A DNA stretch of 64,000 nucleotides from Bradyrhizobium sp. MOS003. GTDB taxonomy: Bacteria > Pseudomonadota > Alphaproteobacteria > Rhizobiales > Xanthobacteraceae. Of the stretch, positions 54,425 through 63,368 are shown piece by piece. The DNA lies in NCBI RefSeq assembly GCF_003020125.1, contig NZ_PYFW01000001.1, positions 868,001 through 932,000 on the forward strand, read 5' to 3'. Positions within the stretch are counted from its first letter, which is position 1; the number at the start of each line of letters is the position of its first letter. The position numbers were made by a program, and so were the translations under genes. Under the pieces are notes generated by a model, which ran no database searches, was not told the origin of the DNA, and was given only the letters and a program-made list of their open reading frames with translations.

Positions 54425-54523
54425 TTACACGATTCTCAACATCCCGGTCGATGCGAGGCGTCGCATTCGGGATCGCGCGCGATTACCTGCGCAACGTCGG
54501 CGCGTGCCTGTTCACGCGTAACG

Positions 54524-54559
54524 CAATCGAACTGCACTGAACAATCGAACTGCACTGAA
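54524..54559 (+). repeat. 18-bp tandem duplication
   Basis: CAATCGAACTGCACTGAA occurs twice without a gap in the leader of the hydrolase gene, ending 11 bases before its ATG. Confidence 0.9.
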
Positions 54560-54570
54560 AGAGAGCGATC

Positions 54571-55395
54571 ATGCCCACCATCACCACCAAAGACGGCGTC
54601 GAGATCTTCTACAAGGATTGGGGCAGTGGCCAGCCGATCGTGTTCAGCCATGGCTGGCCGTTGTCGGCCGACGACTGGGACGGGCAGATGATATTCTTCG
54701 CCAACAACGGCTATCGCGTCATCGCCCATGACCGCCGCGGCCATGGCCGCTCGTCGCAGGTTTCCGACGGGCACGACATGGATCACTATGCCGACGATCT
54801 CGCGGCCGTCACCGCGCATCTCGACCTCAAGAACGCCATCCATGTCGGCCATTCCACCGGCGGCGGCGAAGTCGTGCACTACATCGCGCGCCATGGCGAG
54901 AGCCGGGTGGCGAAGGCGGCGATCCTCTCCGCGGTGCCGCCGCTGATGGTGCAGACCGCGGCCAATCCCGGCGGCCTGCCGAAGAGCGTGTTCGACGATC
55001 TGCAGAAGCAGCTCGCGGCCAGCCGCACCGGCTTCTACCGCGATCTCGCCTCCGGTCCGTTCTACGGCTACAACCGTCCCGGCGCCAAACCGTCGGAAGC
55101 GGTGATCCAGAACTGGTGGCGGCAGGGCATGATGGGCGGCGCCAAGGCGCATTACGACGGCGTCGTCGCGTTCTCGCAGACCGACTTCACCGAGGACCTC
55201 AAGAAGATCACGGTGCCCGTGCTGGTGATGCATGGCGACGACGACCAGATCGTGCCCTACGCCGATTCTGCGCCGCTGTCGGCCAAGCTGCTGAAGAAGG
55301 GCACGCTGAAGACCTACAAGGGTTTCCCCCACGGCATGCCGACCACGCACGCCGAAACCATCAACGCCGACCTGCTGGCGTTCTTCAAGGAGTAA
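54571..55395 (+). CDS. alpha/beta hydrolase (non-haem chloroperoxidase type)
   Basis: Serine hydrolase of 274 residues in the cofactor-free haloperoxidase/esterase group. Oxyanion region [17 protein letters not shown], nucleophile [15 protein letters not shown] (Ser near 99), acid in [14 protein letters not shown], base in [14 protein letters not shown]. Family members hydrolyse esters and can make peracids with hydrogen peroxide. ATG at 54571 follows AAAGAGAGCGATC. No linked pathway gene was seen. Confidence 0.92.
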   Translation: MPTITTKDGVEIFYKDWGSGQPIVFSHGWPLSADDWDGQMIFFANNGYRVIAHDRRGHGRSSQVSDGHDMDHYADDLAAVTAHLDLKNAIHVGHSTGGGEVVHYIARHGESRVAKAAILSAVPPLMVQTAANPGGLPKSVFDDLQKQLAASRTGFYRDLASGPFYGYNRPGAKPSEAVIQNWWRQGMMGGAKAHYDGVVAFSQTDFTEDLKKITVPVLVMHGDDDQIVPYADSAPLSAKLLKKGTLKTYKGFPHGMPTTHAETINADLLAFFKE

Positions 55396-55500
55396 GGCGC
55401 CTTACGTCAAGATCGCCCTGATCGCACGGAAACGCCGGCCGGTGTATCCTTGCGGCAGGGCGGTCGCCACATGAGCGGCGATGCCCTGGGGGACATCCCG

Positions 55501-56160
55501 ATGCGAGTCATCATCTTCGGCGCGACCGGCATGGTCGGGCAGGGCGTCTTGCGCGAATGCTTGGTTGATGCCGGCATCGACCAAGTGCTGGTGATCGGCC
55601 GCAGCCCGACCGGCGTGCGCAACGCCAAGCTCACCGAGATCATCCACGGCAATTTCCTGGATTATTCGGCGATCGAAGCCCGGCTCGCCGGCTTCGATGC
55701 CTGCTTCTTCTGCCTCGGCGTGTCCTCGATCGGCATGAGCGAAGAGCGCTACCGCCATCTCACCTATGACCTCACGCTCGCGGCTGCGACGACGCTGGCG
55801 CGGCTCAACCCGCAGATGGTGTTCACCTATGTCACCGGCGCCGGCACCGATTCCAGCGAGCAGGGATCGCGGATGTGGGCGCGGATCAAGGGCAAGACCG
55901 AGAACGACCTGCTCAAGCTGCCGTTCAGGGCTGCCTACATGTTCCGGCCCGGCGCGATCCAGCCGCTGCACGGCGCCCGGTCCAGGACCACCTGGGTGCA
56001 GGCCGTCTATGCCGCAACCGCGCCGCTGTGGCCGGTGCTGCGCCGGATCTCGCCGCGGCTGGTCACCTCGACCGAGCAGATCGGCCGCGCCATGATCCGG
56101 GTCGCCCGAGAGGGGTATCCGCGGAAGGTGCTGGAGATGGCGGATATCAATAGCCTCTAG
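55501..56160 (+). CDS. NAD(P)-binding atypical short-chain dehydrogenase/epimerase
   Basis: Rossmann-fold protein of 219 residues. FGATGMVGQGVLRECL at the N-terminus binds NAD(P). The YxxxK catalytic pair is not evident (FTYVTGAGTDSSEQGSRMWA then RIKGKTEND gives K only), which fits atypical SDRs such as the HTATIP2-like group. MFRPGAIQPLHGARS is a conserved late segment. Start at 55501 chosen for GGGGGACATCCCG; a longer frame begins at 55450. Role unknown. Confidence 0.85.
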   Translation: MRVIIFGATGMVGQGVLRECLVDAGIDQVLVIGRSPTGVRNAKLTEIIHGNFLDYSAIEARLAGFDACFFCLGVSSIGMSEERYRHLTYDLTLAAATTLARLNPQMVFTYVTGAGTDSSEQGSRMWARIKGKTENDLLKLPFRAAYMFRPGAIQPLHGARSRTTWVQAVYAATAPLWPVLRRISPRLVTSTEQIGRAMIRVAREGYPRKVLEMADINSL

Positions 56161-56242
56161 CCAGCCGGCCCGTTAGTTTGAGCGGAAATTTCGGCGCCGG
56201 TCCGCGTTGAGCCCCGTCCATTCCGAAGGAGAAGCGTCGGCG

Positions 56243-56692
56243 ATGTCGCCCCAGCTCAAACTGATCGCCCTCGACGCCGACGATCTCGCCGTGATCTCGA
56301 CCCATGTCCAGGATGCCCGGGTCCAGGTCTCCGACATCATCTGGCGGCAGAGCGAGAAGCGGCTCGTGATCGGCATGAGCCGGCTGGACTGGGAGCAGAC
56401 GCTGGAGGGCGAGGCCGAGCCGCGCCGGCTCGTCTCTGCGCTCCGCTTCGACCGCGTCCTCGCCTGCAAGGCGCGCAACATCGACCTCGCTGCGCCCGAG
56501 AAGACCATGGACCTCGTCGGCATCGAGTTTCACCCGAGGGACGGCCGCGAGGCGGAGCCCGGCGGCAGCGCCCTGCTGTTGTTCGCGGAAGGCGGCGCCG
56601 TCAGGCTCGACGTCGAATGCCTGGAATGCGAGCTGACGGACCTCGGGGACGACACGCTGGGGGCGGGGCTCGAGATCGAGGGGGAGCTGTGA
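56243..56692 (+). CDS. DUF2948 family protein
   Basis: Protein of 149 residues of the alphaproteobacterial DUF2948 family (LKLIALDADDLAVISTHVQD is the hallmark start; RLVSALRFDRVLACKARNID and VRLDVECLECELTDLGD follow). Function unknown. It precedes hisD in many alphaproteobacteria, as here. The ATG at 56243 has AAGGAG ten bases upstream; the in-frame ATG at 56207 lies before the fold. Confidence 0.87.
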   Translation: MSPQLKLIALDADDLAVISTHVQDARVQVSDIIWRQSEKRLVIGMSRLDWEQTLEGEAEPRRLVSALRFDRVLACKARNIDLAAPEKTMDLVGIEFHPRDGREAEPGGSALLLFAEGGAVRLDVECLECELTDLGDDTLGAGLEIEGEL

Positions 56693-56835
56693 AGCCCCCG
56701 GTATACCAGCCGCACCGGCTCAGGCCCGCGCCGGAACGGCGGCTTGCGAGGGTTGACGCCGCTTCCCCGTCGCGCCATTGAGCAGGGGACCTGGTGCGCC
56801 AATCGCCCCAAGACCAGCCAGAAGCCAAGCCAGAC

Positions 56836-58131
56836 ATGCCCGTTCGCCTCGACCGCAGCAGCGCCGATTTTGACCAGCGATTCGCGGCCTTCCTCGCCGC
56901 CAAGCGCGAGGCCTCGGCCGACGTCGAGGCCGCCGCGCGCGCCATCGTCGACGACGTGGCAAAGCGGGGCGATGCCGCGCTGCTCGAGGCCACCGCCAAG
57001 TTCGACCGCCTGAAGCTGGAGGCATCCGGCCTGCGCGTCACCGCTGATGAGATCGAGGCGGCGACCAAGGCCTGCGATGCCGCGACGCTCGATGCGCTCA
57101 AGCTCGCGCGGGACCGCATCGAGACCTATCACCGTCGGCAGTTGCCGCAGGACGAGCGCTTCACCGACCCGCTCGGCGTGGAGCTCGGCTGGCGCTACAC
57201 CGCGATCGAATCCGCCGGCCTCTATGTGCCCGGCGGCACCGCCGCCTATCCGTCCTCGGTGCTGATGAACGCGGTGCCTGCAAGGGTCGCCGGTGTCTCG
57301 CGCCTGGTGATGGTGGTGCCCTCGCCCGACGGCAAGCTCAATCCGCTGGTGCTGGCGGCGGCGCAGCTCGGCGGCGTCACCGAGATCTACCGCGTCGGCG
57401 GCGCGCAGGCCGTGGCGGCGCTGGCGCACGGCACCGCGACGATCGCGCCGGTCGCCAAGATCGTCGGCCCCGGCAACGCCTATGTCGCCGCCGCCAAGCG
57501 GCTGGTGTTCGGCAAGGTCGGCATCGACATGATCGCAGGTCCCTCCGAGGTGCTGGTGATCGCCGACGACACCGGCAATGCCGACTGGATCGCCGCCGAT
57601 CTCCTGGCGCAGGCCGAGCATGATGCCAGCGCGCAATCGATCCTGATCACCGATTCCACGCGCCTTGCCGCCGACGTCGAGAAGGCGGTCGAGGCCCAGT
57701 TGAAGACACTGCCGCGCGCCGCAATCGCAGGCAGCTCCTGGGCCGATTTCGGCGCCATCATCATGGTCAAGAACCTCACCGAGGCCATTCCGCTCGCGGA
57801 CGCGATCGCTGCCGAGCATCTCGAGATCATGACCGTGGATCCCGACGCGCTGGCAGCGAAGATCCGCAATGCCGGCGCGGTGTTCCTCGGGCCCCATACG
57901 CCGGAGGCGATCGGCGACTATGTCGGCGGCTCCAACCACGTGCTGCCGACGGCGCGCTCGGCGCGGTTCTCCTCAGGGCTGTCGGTGCACGACTTCATCA
58001 AGCGCACCTCGATCCTGAAATGCGGCCCGGATCAGCTGCGTGCGCTCGGACCTGCCGCGATGACGCTCGGCAAGGCCGAGGGGCTGGACGCCCATTCGCG
58101 TTCGATTGGATTGCGCCTCAATCTGTCATGA
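56836..58131 (+). CDS. hisD: histidinol dehydrogenase
   Basis: Last enzyme of histidine biosynthesis: oxidises L-histidinol to L-histidine in two NAD-dependent steps, zinc enzyme. 431 residues from ATG 56836 ([12 protein letters not shown]); a GTG 42 bases upstream would add 14 residues. Motifs include [47 protein letters not shown] and the zinc/catalytic residues in AEHLEIMT, and [17 protein letters not shown]. Overlaps the UPF0262 gene by four bases, so translation is coupled. Confidence 0.97.
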   Translation: MPVRLDRSSADFDQRFAAFLAAKREASADVEAAARAIVDDVAKRGDAALLEATAKFDRLKLEASGLRVTADEIEAATKACDAATLDALKLARDRIETYHRRQLPQDERFTDPLGVELGWRYTAIESAGLYVPGGTAAYPSSVLMNAVPARVAGVSRLVMVVPSPDGKLNPLVLAAAQLGGVTEIYRVGGAQAVAALAHGTATIAPVAKIVGPGNAYVAAAKRLVFGKVGIDMIAGPSEVLVIADDTGNADWIAADLLAQAEHDASAQSILITDSTRLAADVEKAVEAQLKTLPRAAIAGSSWADFGAIIMVKNLTEAIPLADAIAAEHLEIMTVDPDALAAKIRNAGAVFLGPHTPEAIGDYVGGSNHVLPTARSARFSSGLSVHDFIKRTSILKCGPDQLRALGPAAMTLGKAEGLDAHSRSIGLRLNLS

Positions 58132-58625
58132 CAGAGCTGCCTGAACAGGACGACTCCAGCAATCGCATCGTCGGGGTCACGCTCGACGAGGACTCGATCG
58201 GCCGTTCCGGGCCCGACATCGAGCATGAGCGCGCGATCGCGATCTACGACCTGATCGAGCAGAACCTGTTCGCGCCCGACGGCGCCGAGGGCAAGGGGCC
58301 GTTCACGCTGCATATCGGCATCACCGGCAACCGCCTGATGTTCGACATCCGCCGCGAGGACGGCACGCCCGTGGTCGCGCATCTGTTGTCGCTGACGCCG
58401 TTTCGGCGGATCGTGAAGGACTATTTCATGATCTGCGACAGCTATTACCAGGCGATCCGCACCGCGACTCCCGACAAGATCGAGGCCATCGACATGGGCC
58501 GCCGCGGCATCCATGACGAGGGATCGCGCACGCTGCAGGAGCGGCTGAAGGGCAAGGTGCGGGTCGACTTCGAGACATCGCGCCGGCTGTTCACGCTCAT
58601 CACCGTCCTTCATTGGAAAGGATAA
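58128..58625 (+). CDS. UPF0262 family protein
   Basis: Protein of 165 residues of the UPF0262 family, found after hisD in alphaproteobacteria. Recognisable regions: [60 protein letters not shown]. Function unknown. ATG overlaps the hisD stop (ATGA). The phosphatase gene begins six bases after its stop. Confidence 0.93.
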   Translation: MTELPEQDDSSNRIVGVTLDEDSIGRSGPDIEHERAIAIYDLIEQNLFAPDGAEGKGPFTLHIGITGNRLMFDIRREDGTPVVAHLLSLTPFRRIVKDYFMICDSYYQAIRTATPDKIEAIDMGRRGIHDEGSRTLQERLKGKVRVDFETSRRLFTLITVLHWKG

Positions 58626-58631
58626 TCGCGG

Positions 58632-59099
58632 ATGGCTGCGCCTCCACGCGCAAGCAATCCGCAGTCCGTGCTATTCGCCTGCGCGATGAACAGCGTGCGC
58701 TCGCCGATGGCCGAGAGCCTGCTGCTGCACATGTTTCCCCAAGGGCTCTACGTGAAGTCGGCGGGAGCGCGGAAGGGCGAGCTCGATCCCTTCGCGGTGT
58801 CCGTGATGGCCGAGCTCGGCCAGGACATCTCCGCCCACAAGCCGCAGACCTTCGAGGAGCTGGAGGATTGGGAGGGGTTGAATTTCGACCTCATCATCAC
58901 GCTCTCGCCGGAGGCGCACCACAAGGCGCTGGAGCTGACGCGGACGCTCGCGGCCGACGTCGAATACTGGCCGACGCAGGATCCCACCACCATCGAGGGC
59001 AGCCGCGATCAGAAGCTCGCCGCCTATCGCGACGTCTGCGACCAGCTGTCGATGCGTATCCGCAAGCGGTTCTCCAAGACAGGAGCGGCCAGCGGGTAG
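58632..59099 (+). CDS. low-molecular-weight protein phosphatase family protein
   Basis: Protein of 155 residues with the phosphate-binding loop CAMNSVRS (CX5R type, about 16-23) of low-molecular-weight tyrosine phosphatases and ArsC-like reductases. The general acid Asp of phosphatases would be in YWPTQDPTTI. It belongs to the hisD-UPF0262 operon; whether it removes protein phosphates or works on arsenate cannot be told, and no ars genes are nearby. Confidence 0.9.
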   Translation: MAAPPRASNPQSVLFACAMNSVRSPMAESLLLHMFPQGLYVKSAGARKGELDPFAVSVMAELGQDISAHKPQTFEELEDWEGLNFDLIITLSPEAHHKALELTRTLAADVEYWPTQDPTTIEGSRDQKLAAYRDVCDQLSMRIRKRFSKTGAASG

Positions 59100-59101
59100 C
59101 G

Positions 59102-59231
59102 CGTGCCCCGGACGCAGCGCGGCGTGTAACGATGCGCTGCAGAACCGGGGCCCATCTCACGGCAGGTGCAAGCTCATGGGTCCCGGCTCAGCGCCGCGTC
59201 ATTTCATGCCGCGCCGCGTCCGGGACACGAG
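59102..59231. repeat. inverted-repeat element between phosphatase gene and maf
   Basis: Outer arms around CCCCGGACGCAGCGCGGCGTG and CGCCGCGTCCGGGACACG with inner GGGCCCAT/ATGGGTCCC. It fills the 280-bp gap before maf, the place where infA stands in some relatives. Confidence 0.65.
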
Positions 59232-59379
59232 ACCTCCGTAACACCGCCGTCACAGACCACGGGCACATGCTGTTAGAAACCTCGAATCACCAAACCTGGG
59301 GTTCCCGGGTTGTGAAATCAGCCCCCTTCCGATAGGTTCCGCGCGCAATTCACCCCCTGCTCATCCCCCAAATCACCTG

Positions 59380-60009
59380 ATGCTTGGCCGCCCCAAATTC
59401 GTACTTGCCTCCGGTTCGCCGCGGCGCCTGTCGCTGCTCAACCAGGCCGGCATCGAGCCGGACGCGCTCCGGCCGGCCGACGTCGACGAGACGCCGAAGC
59501 GGGGCGAGCTGCCGCGCGCCTGCGCTAACCGGCTCGCGCGGGCCAAGGCCGATGCGGCGCTGAAATCGGTGCAGCTCGACGACGAGCTGCGCGGCGCCTT
59601 CATCCTCGCCGCCGATACGGTGGTGGCGGTCGGCCGTCGCATCCTGCCCAAGGCCAATCTCGTGGACGAAGCCGCGCAGTGCCTGCGCCTGCTGTCGGGC
59701 CGCAACCACCGCGTCTACACCGCGATCACCCTGGTGACGCCGCGCGAGGCATTCCGCCAGCGCCTGGTCGAGACCCGCGTCCGCTTCAAGCGCCTCTCGG
59801 AGGACGACATCCAGGCCTATATCGGCTCCGGCGAATGGCGCGGCAAAGCCGGCGGCTATGCCGTGCAGGGCATCGCCGGCTCCTTCGTGGTGAAGATGGT
59901 GGGGTCCTACAGCAACGTCGTCGGCCTGCCGCTCTACGAGACCACCACGCTGCTCGGCGGCGAGGGCTTTCCGATCCGCTTCGGCTGGCTCAACGCCACC
60001 GCCATTTGA
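59380..60009 (+). CDS. maf: Maf-family nucleotide pyrophosphatase
   Basis: House-cleaning nucleoside triphosphate pyrophosphatase of 209 residues, hydrolysing non-canonical or dTTP/UTP-type nucleotides. [18 protein letters not shown] is the family's N-terminal active-site motif; [20 protein letters not shown] and [16 protein letters not shown] follow, and [20 protein letters not shown] is the conserved late loop. Only a short distance upstream of yacG, a frequent pairing in alphaproteobacteria. The frame begins at an ATG with weak ribosome-binding sequence. Confidence 0.95.
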   Translation: MLGRPKFVLASGSPRRLSLLNQAGIEPDALRPADVDETPKRGELPRACANRLARAKADAALKSVQLDDELRGAFILAADTVVAVGRRILPKANLVDEAAQCLRLLSGRNHRVYTAITLVTPREAFRQRLVETRVRFKRLSEDDIQAYIGSGEWRGKAGGYAVQGIAGSFVVKMVGSYSNVVGLPLYETTTLLGGEGFPIRFGWLNATAI

Positions 60010-60146
60010 GCCGGCAAGCCGCGGCCCAACAAAATCGCGAAAACAATCCCATGCACAGTACAATGGCCTGGCGCGGCGTATGCGCCGCCCGCGGAACCCG
60101 TCGGCCGACAGGCTCTTGAGCCCTTTCACCCGTACAAGCTGCCGAC

Positions 60147-60332
60147 ATGATGGACGACAAGGTCAAAAAGCCCGCCAGCCCGCTCAAAACCTGCCCGATC
60201 TGCGGCAAGCCGCAGTCGGAAGCCACCCGCCCGTTCTGCTCCTCGCGCTGCCGCGACGTCGATTTGAACCGCTGGCTGAAAGGCTCCTACGTCATCCCCG
60301 GCCGCGACGACGAAGTCGATGATGTCGAATAA
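60147..60332 (+). CDS. yacG: DNA gyrase inhibitor / zinc-ribbon protein YacG
   Basis: Small zinc protein of 61 residues (or 60 from the second ATG). CPICGKPQSEATRPFCSSRC supplies four cysteines for one zinc; RCRDVDLNRWLKGSYVIPG is the conserved end of the family. YacG proteins bind gyrase and can limit supercoiling. It follows maf by 137 bases. Confidence 0.95.
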   Translation: MMDDKVKKPASPLKTCPICGKPQSEATRPFCSSRCRDVDLNRWLKGSYVIPGRDDEVDDVE

Positions 60333-60506
60333 ATAATAATATCAATGACTTGCCAGATCGCGCGCCGTGCCGCGCGCCAGCCGCCGCGGCTTGTGCACAG
60401 CCGGGCCGCGCCCGGCGAAGCCTCTTGGCGAAGCCGGGTGGACAGGCCGCCCGGAGCCCACTATAAACCGCCCGCTCGATGGGCTTTGGCCCCTCTCTTG
60501 GAGCAC

Positions 60507-60582
60507 GCCCAGGTAGCTCAGTTGGTAGAGCATGCGACTGAAAATCGCAGTGTCGGTGGTTCGATTCCGCCCCTGGGCACCA
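60507..60582 (+). tRNA. tRNA-Phe (anticodon GAA)
   Basis: Acceptor GCCCAGG pairs with CCTGGGC; D-arm TAGCTCAGTTGGTAGAGCA; anticodon loop CTGAAAATC (GAA); T-arm GGTGGTTCGATTCCGCC; CCA encoded. It is 76 nt long. Its 3' end is the left boundary of the element described below. Confidence 0.97.
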
Positions 60583-60583
60583 T
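60567..60583 (+). mobile_element. attachment-site core (left), tRNA-Phe 3' end
   Basis: CCGCCCCTGGGCACCAT at the tRNA 3' end recurs at 63285-63301 with one change, in the same orientation. This is what integration at a tRNA leaves. Confidence 0.5.
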
Positions 60584-60604
60584 CAGTCTCAGGTGACACC
60601 TTGA

Positions 60605-60844
60605 GCGCTTGAAGTTATCGCGTTTTGCCGGTGCATCGCTGCACGATACACCGCACTACTGCCCCTTCTAAACTTCCCTTACCTAACCACCATCAAGACC
60701 GGCATCCCCGGCTATCGCAGGCGTGTGCTAAAAAGCGTCAAGGACCCGGTGGGGCAGGGTGAAATCGTCAGTAGCTTCGAGAGTTCGGACCCCAAGGTCG
60801 TGAAGCTACGACATGATGAGCTCATGCCGGCGAGCATGCCGTGA
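60605..60844 (+). pseudogene. decayed integrase N-terminal fragment
   Basis: An 80-codon open stretch, without a start codon, beginning after a stop at 60602 and ending at a stop at 60842. YLTTIKTGIPGYRRRV, VGQGEIVSSFESSDP and KVVKLRHDEL read like the N-terminal region of tyrosine recombinases of the DUF6538 type (R-x-V-P ... G ... E-I ... S-L-x-T-x-D-P-x-x-A-K-x-R-H). No catalytic domain remains downstream. Placement right after a tRNA, where integrase genes normally lie, supports the reading. Similarity was judged by eye only. Confidence 0.5.
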
Positions 60845-60936
60845 GGTACACGTAGCTATCGCCGACGCGGTTCGGGGATTTCTGGTGAGATTGAGGGCGG
60901 CTGCGCCGGGAGCGCCCGATGCAGAGGCGAGCAGTG

Positions 60937-61272
60937 TCAGCTTCGCGGGGGTGGCTGCGGTGTAGGCTGCGGCGACGATGTAGTCGGAGGCTGTTGTTGC
61001 GGTGCAGTGACCGGCTGTTGATCGCCGCCACCGTGCGGGACACAAGTTCCCACATTACTCAACAACCGCTTGGCCTCAACATCACGGGCTTTCTTGTAGT
61101 CTCTGCGACGGTCGATCCTTGACGCAGCCATGCGGTCCCACGCCTCGAAGGCATCGGCATAGTGCTGTCGCATCTGCTCCTCAGCGGCGAGACAGTCGCT
61201 GAACTTGTCGAAGACCAGATCGGTGTTGACCGGCGATACGCCGTTTATCAGAACAACCAACATCCATTTCAT
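60937..61272 (-). CDS. small cysteine-containing protein of relic element, unknown
   Basis: Protein of 111 residues: short hydrophobic N-terminus (MKWMLVVLINGVSP) possibly an uncleaved export signal, two cysteines (DCLAAEE near 27 and GTCVPHG near 77), a basic helical middle, and a Pro/Gln/Ser-rich tail (PQQQPPTTSSPQPTPQPPP). Similar hypothetical proteins occur in rhizobia. It is 71 bases after the caspase-domain gene on the same strand and is probably its partner. Function unknown. Confidence 0.6.
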   Translation of the reverse strand: MKWMLVVLINGVSPVNTDLVFDKFSDCLAAEEQMRQHYADAFEAWDRMAASRIDRRRDYKKARDVEAKRLLSNVGTCVPHGGGDQQPVTAPQQQPPTTSSPQPTPQPPPRS

Positions 61273-61343
61273 AGTTTTCGCCTATGTTCTCACCGCGCTC
61301 ATGGGGAACAACAAGGCATTGCCAAAGTTCCGAGCCACGAACC

Positions 61344-63116
61344 TCAGTTGCACACCTCTCTTGTGCGGCCAGCCATTGGGGAGGACTGATCGGAAACGGG
61401 CGCGGCCTCAACTCTGCATCCTTTGCCAACAGGACGGCAACCAGCAGAATTACAGAATAGTTGACCAGATGCCTGCGGTTTGCCGGATGGCGCGGTCTCG
61501 ACCTGTCGCCGCTCCGCATCGCGCTTGCGCGACTCGTCGCGCGTAGCGACCGGTTTCTTGTCCTGAACCTTCTCGCATTCGTTATCATCATTGACGCGAT
61601 AGCCAGCGCGACAAGCGATCTTCACACAAGCATCACCATCGGCCCTGAAACCATGGTCACAGACCAGCGGGCAAACGCGGCCCGCTTTGGCCTTGACCGC
61701 GTCCAGCGCATCAGAGCTTGCGAGTGCCGTGTTGAGCTTCGTTCCGGCGTACTTGTTGAACAGGGTCAGGGAGCGCTGTGACTTGGCGCTCCATTCACCG
61801 TTCTCCGCACTGGCAAGACAACCGACCCGCTTTAGTTCGGACTGAACCGCCTTAGCGAGTTCCTCCGGTGACTGCTTGGGTTCGGGCGACGATGCGGGCA
61901 TTGGCAGGGCCGCGAGCTTCTGGTCAGTTTCGGAGCCTGCCTGCTTCTCGGCAAGAGCCTTTGCGACGGCGGCCTCGATCTCCTTACGGCGTTGCTCGGC
62001 GGCGGCGGCTTTCGTTTCCTCCACCTGCTTGGCCTTCTCGGCAGCGAGCCGTGCATCCTCAGCAGACTTGGCGGCCGCGGCGGCTTTGTCCTGCTCGGCC
62101 TTCTTTGCGCGGTCAGCGACGAGCCGCGCCTTTTCATCTTCGGCCTGCCGGGCCTTTTCGACCGCTGCTGCGCGGGTTTCCTCCGCCGCGATCTTATTGA
62201 GTTGGCCCTTCGCCAGCCCCGCATAGAAGCCGTCCGGGTATTGAGCGAGGAAAACATTCCAGCCATCGCGGGTGCCAAGTTGCAGGGCAAGCTCATAGTT
62301 GCGGCGAATGGCATCATCGGGACTTGCCTGAGGCCCGGTTGCTGTCGGCTTCGCAGCCACCAGCGCCACGTCATCACCGCCGAGCGAGCCGTAGACATAC
62401 GGTTCCTGCTTATAGCTGGTGTTCTTCAACACATCGTCGCGGACGAAGCCGAACGCCTTGCGCAGGTCCAGACCCGGTGTCGGCAGACGCTCGACCAGCG
62501 CTGCGGCGAAGGGGCTGTTCTTCGAGTCGCCATCAGATGCCGTTGACCCCGCCTTCGCTGCGAAAGCAATCATGGTGTTCGGGCTGGTCGGCTCGACCTT
62601 GGCAAGGCCGCGACCGATGGCACGGGCAGCAACCGTTCGCTTCATGGTTTTGGCGAACGGATTGTCACGGCAGGCATCGAGGATAATCAGCCGAAGCTGC
62701 TTGGCAGGCTCGACGGCGAACAACGCCCGATCTAGCGCCACGGTCTCGTCAAGAACGTCGCTGTCGGTCTCAAGAGCGGCATCCGTCGGAATGAGGTAGT
62801 TGGTGCCGTCAAGTTCGATGCCGTGACCGGCGTAGTAGATGACAGCGACCTCAGCATCTCGCGCTCGACCACCAAAATCACGCAGAGCCTTGCGCATCTC
62901 GGAAGCGTTGAGATCGGTCCTGATGTCGATCCAGTCGAACCCGGCTTTCCTGAACATGCCGCCGACCAGGGCCGCATCGTTCGCAGGGTTGGAGAGCTTG
63001 GGTACGCTCTTGTAAGCCGAGTTGCCCATCACCAGCGCGATACGGCGCTCGGCATGTGCTGAACCGCACAACAGCCAGATCGAAAGCAATAACGTAATCC
63101 AACGAAAAGCGCCCAT
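61344..63116 (-). CDS. caspase-domain (peptidase C14) protein with coiled coil
   Basis: Exported protein of 590 residues. Signal peptide about 1-22 (cut after AHA), then a metacaspase/caspase-like domain (about 25-255) with the catalytic pair H98 (YYAGHGIE) and C149 (LILDACRDNPF). A long Ala/Lys/Glu coiled coil covers about 315-400 (AEETRAAAVEKARQAEDEKA), and the end is cysteine-rich (CPLVCDHGFRADGDACVK, GQLFCNSAGCRPVGKGC). Bacterial C14 proteases cut after Arg/Lys and act in stress, cell-death or conflict systems. Substrate unknown; the catalytic dyad is intact. It is the main cargo of the region between tRNA-Phe and its near-copy. Confidence 0.88.
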   Translation of the reverse strand: MGAFRWITLLLSIWLLCGSAHAERRIALVMGNSAYKSVPKLSNPANDAALVGGMFRKAGFDWIDIRTDLNASEMRKALRDFGGRARDAEVAVIYYAGHGIELDGTNYLIPTDAALETDSDVLDETVALDRALFAVEPAKQLRLIILDACRDNPFAKTMKRTVAARAIGRGLAKVEPTSPNTMIAFAAKAGSTASDGDSKNSPFAAALVERLPTPGLDLRKAFGFVRDDVLKNTSYKQEPYVYGSLGGDDVALVAAKPTATGPQASPDDAIRRNYELALQLGTRDGWNVFLAQYPDGFYAGLAKGQLNKIAAEETRAAAVEKARQAEDEKARLVADRAKKAEQDKAAAAAKSAEDARLAAEKAKQVEETKAAAAEQRRKEIEAAVAKALAEKQAGSETDQKLAALPMPASSPEPKQSPEELAKAVQSELKRVGCLASAENGEWSAKSQRSLTLFNKYAGTKLNTALASSDALDAVKAKAGRVCPLVCDHGFRADGDACVKIACRAGYRVNDDNECEKVQDKKPVATRDESRKRDAERRQVETAPSGKPQASGQLFCNSAGCRPVGKGCRVEAAPVSDQSSPMAGRTREVCN

Positions 63117-63284
63117 TACAGTCCCCGACGATTATGTGCGCAGCCTATGCAGAGTTTACCCGAAGGCAAGCATCGGCTCTGTGCGGTCGATCACAAAGGG
63201 GCAGCGCTGCCCACCGCCGCTGGCTGGCGGGATGCACCCTGATCTCTGACCTTTGCTGGTTCGGTAGGGGCAGGTGCCGATGAA

Positions 63285-63301
63285 CCGCCCCTGCGCACCA
63301 T
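63285..63301 (+). mobile_element. attachment-site core (right), near copy of tRNA-Phe 3' end
   Basis: CCGCCCCTGCGCACCAT equals the tRNA-Phe 3' end at 60567-60583 in 16 of 17 bases, in the same orientation, 2.7 kb downstream. Confidence 0.45.
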
Positions 63302-63368
63302 TCCCCCGAGGACCCAAAGCACTTGATGGCCACCGACCGCCTCGCGGCCGAGTTAGCCGCCGACCGCC

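Noticed and set aside
61181..61591. 136-codon minus-strand frame between the caspase and small-protein genes
   Set aside because: Overlaps both better-supported genes in another frame and is arginine-rich without a domain.
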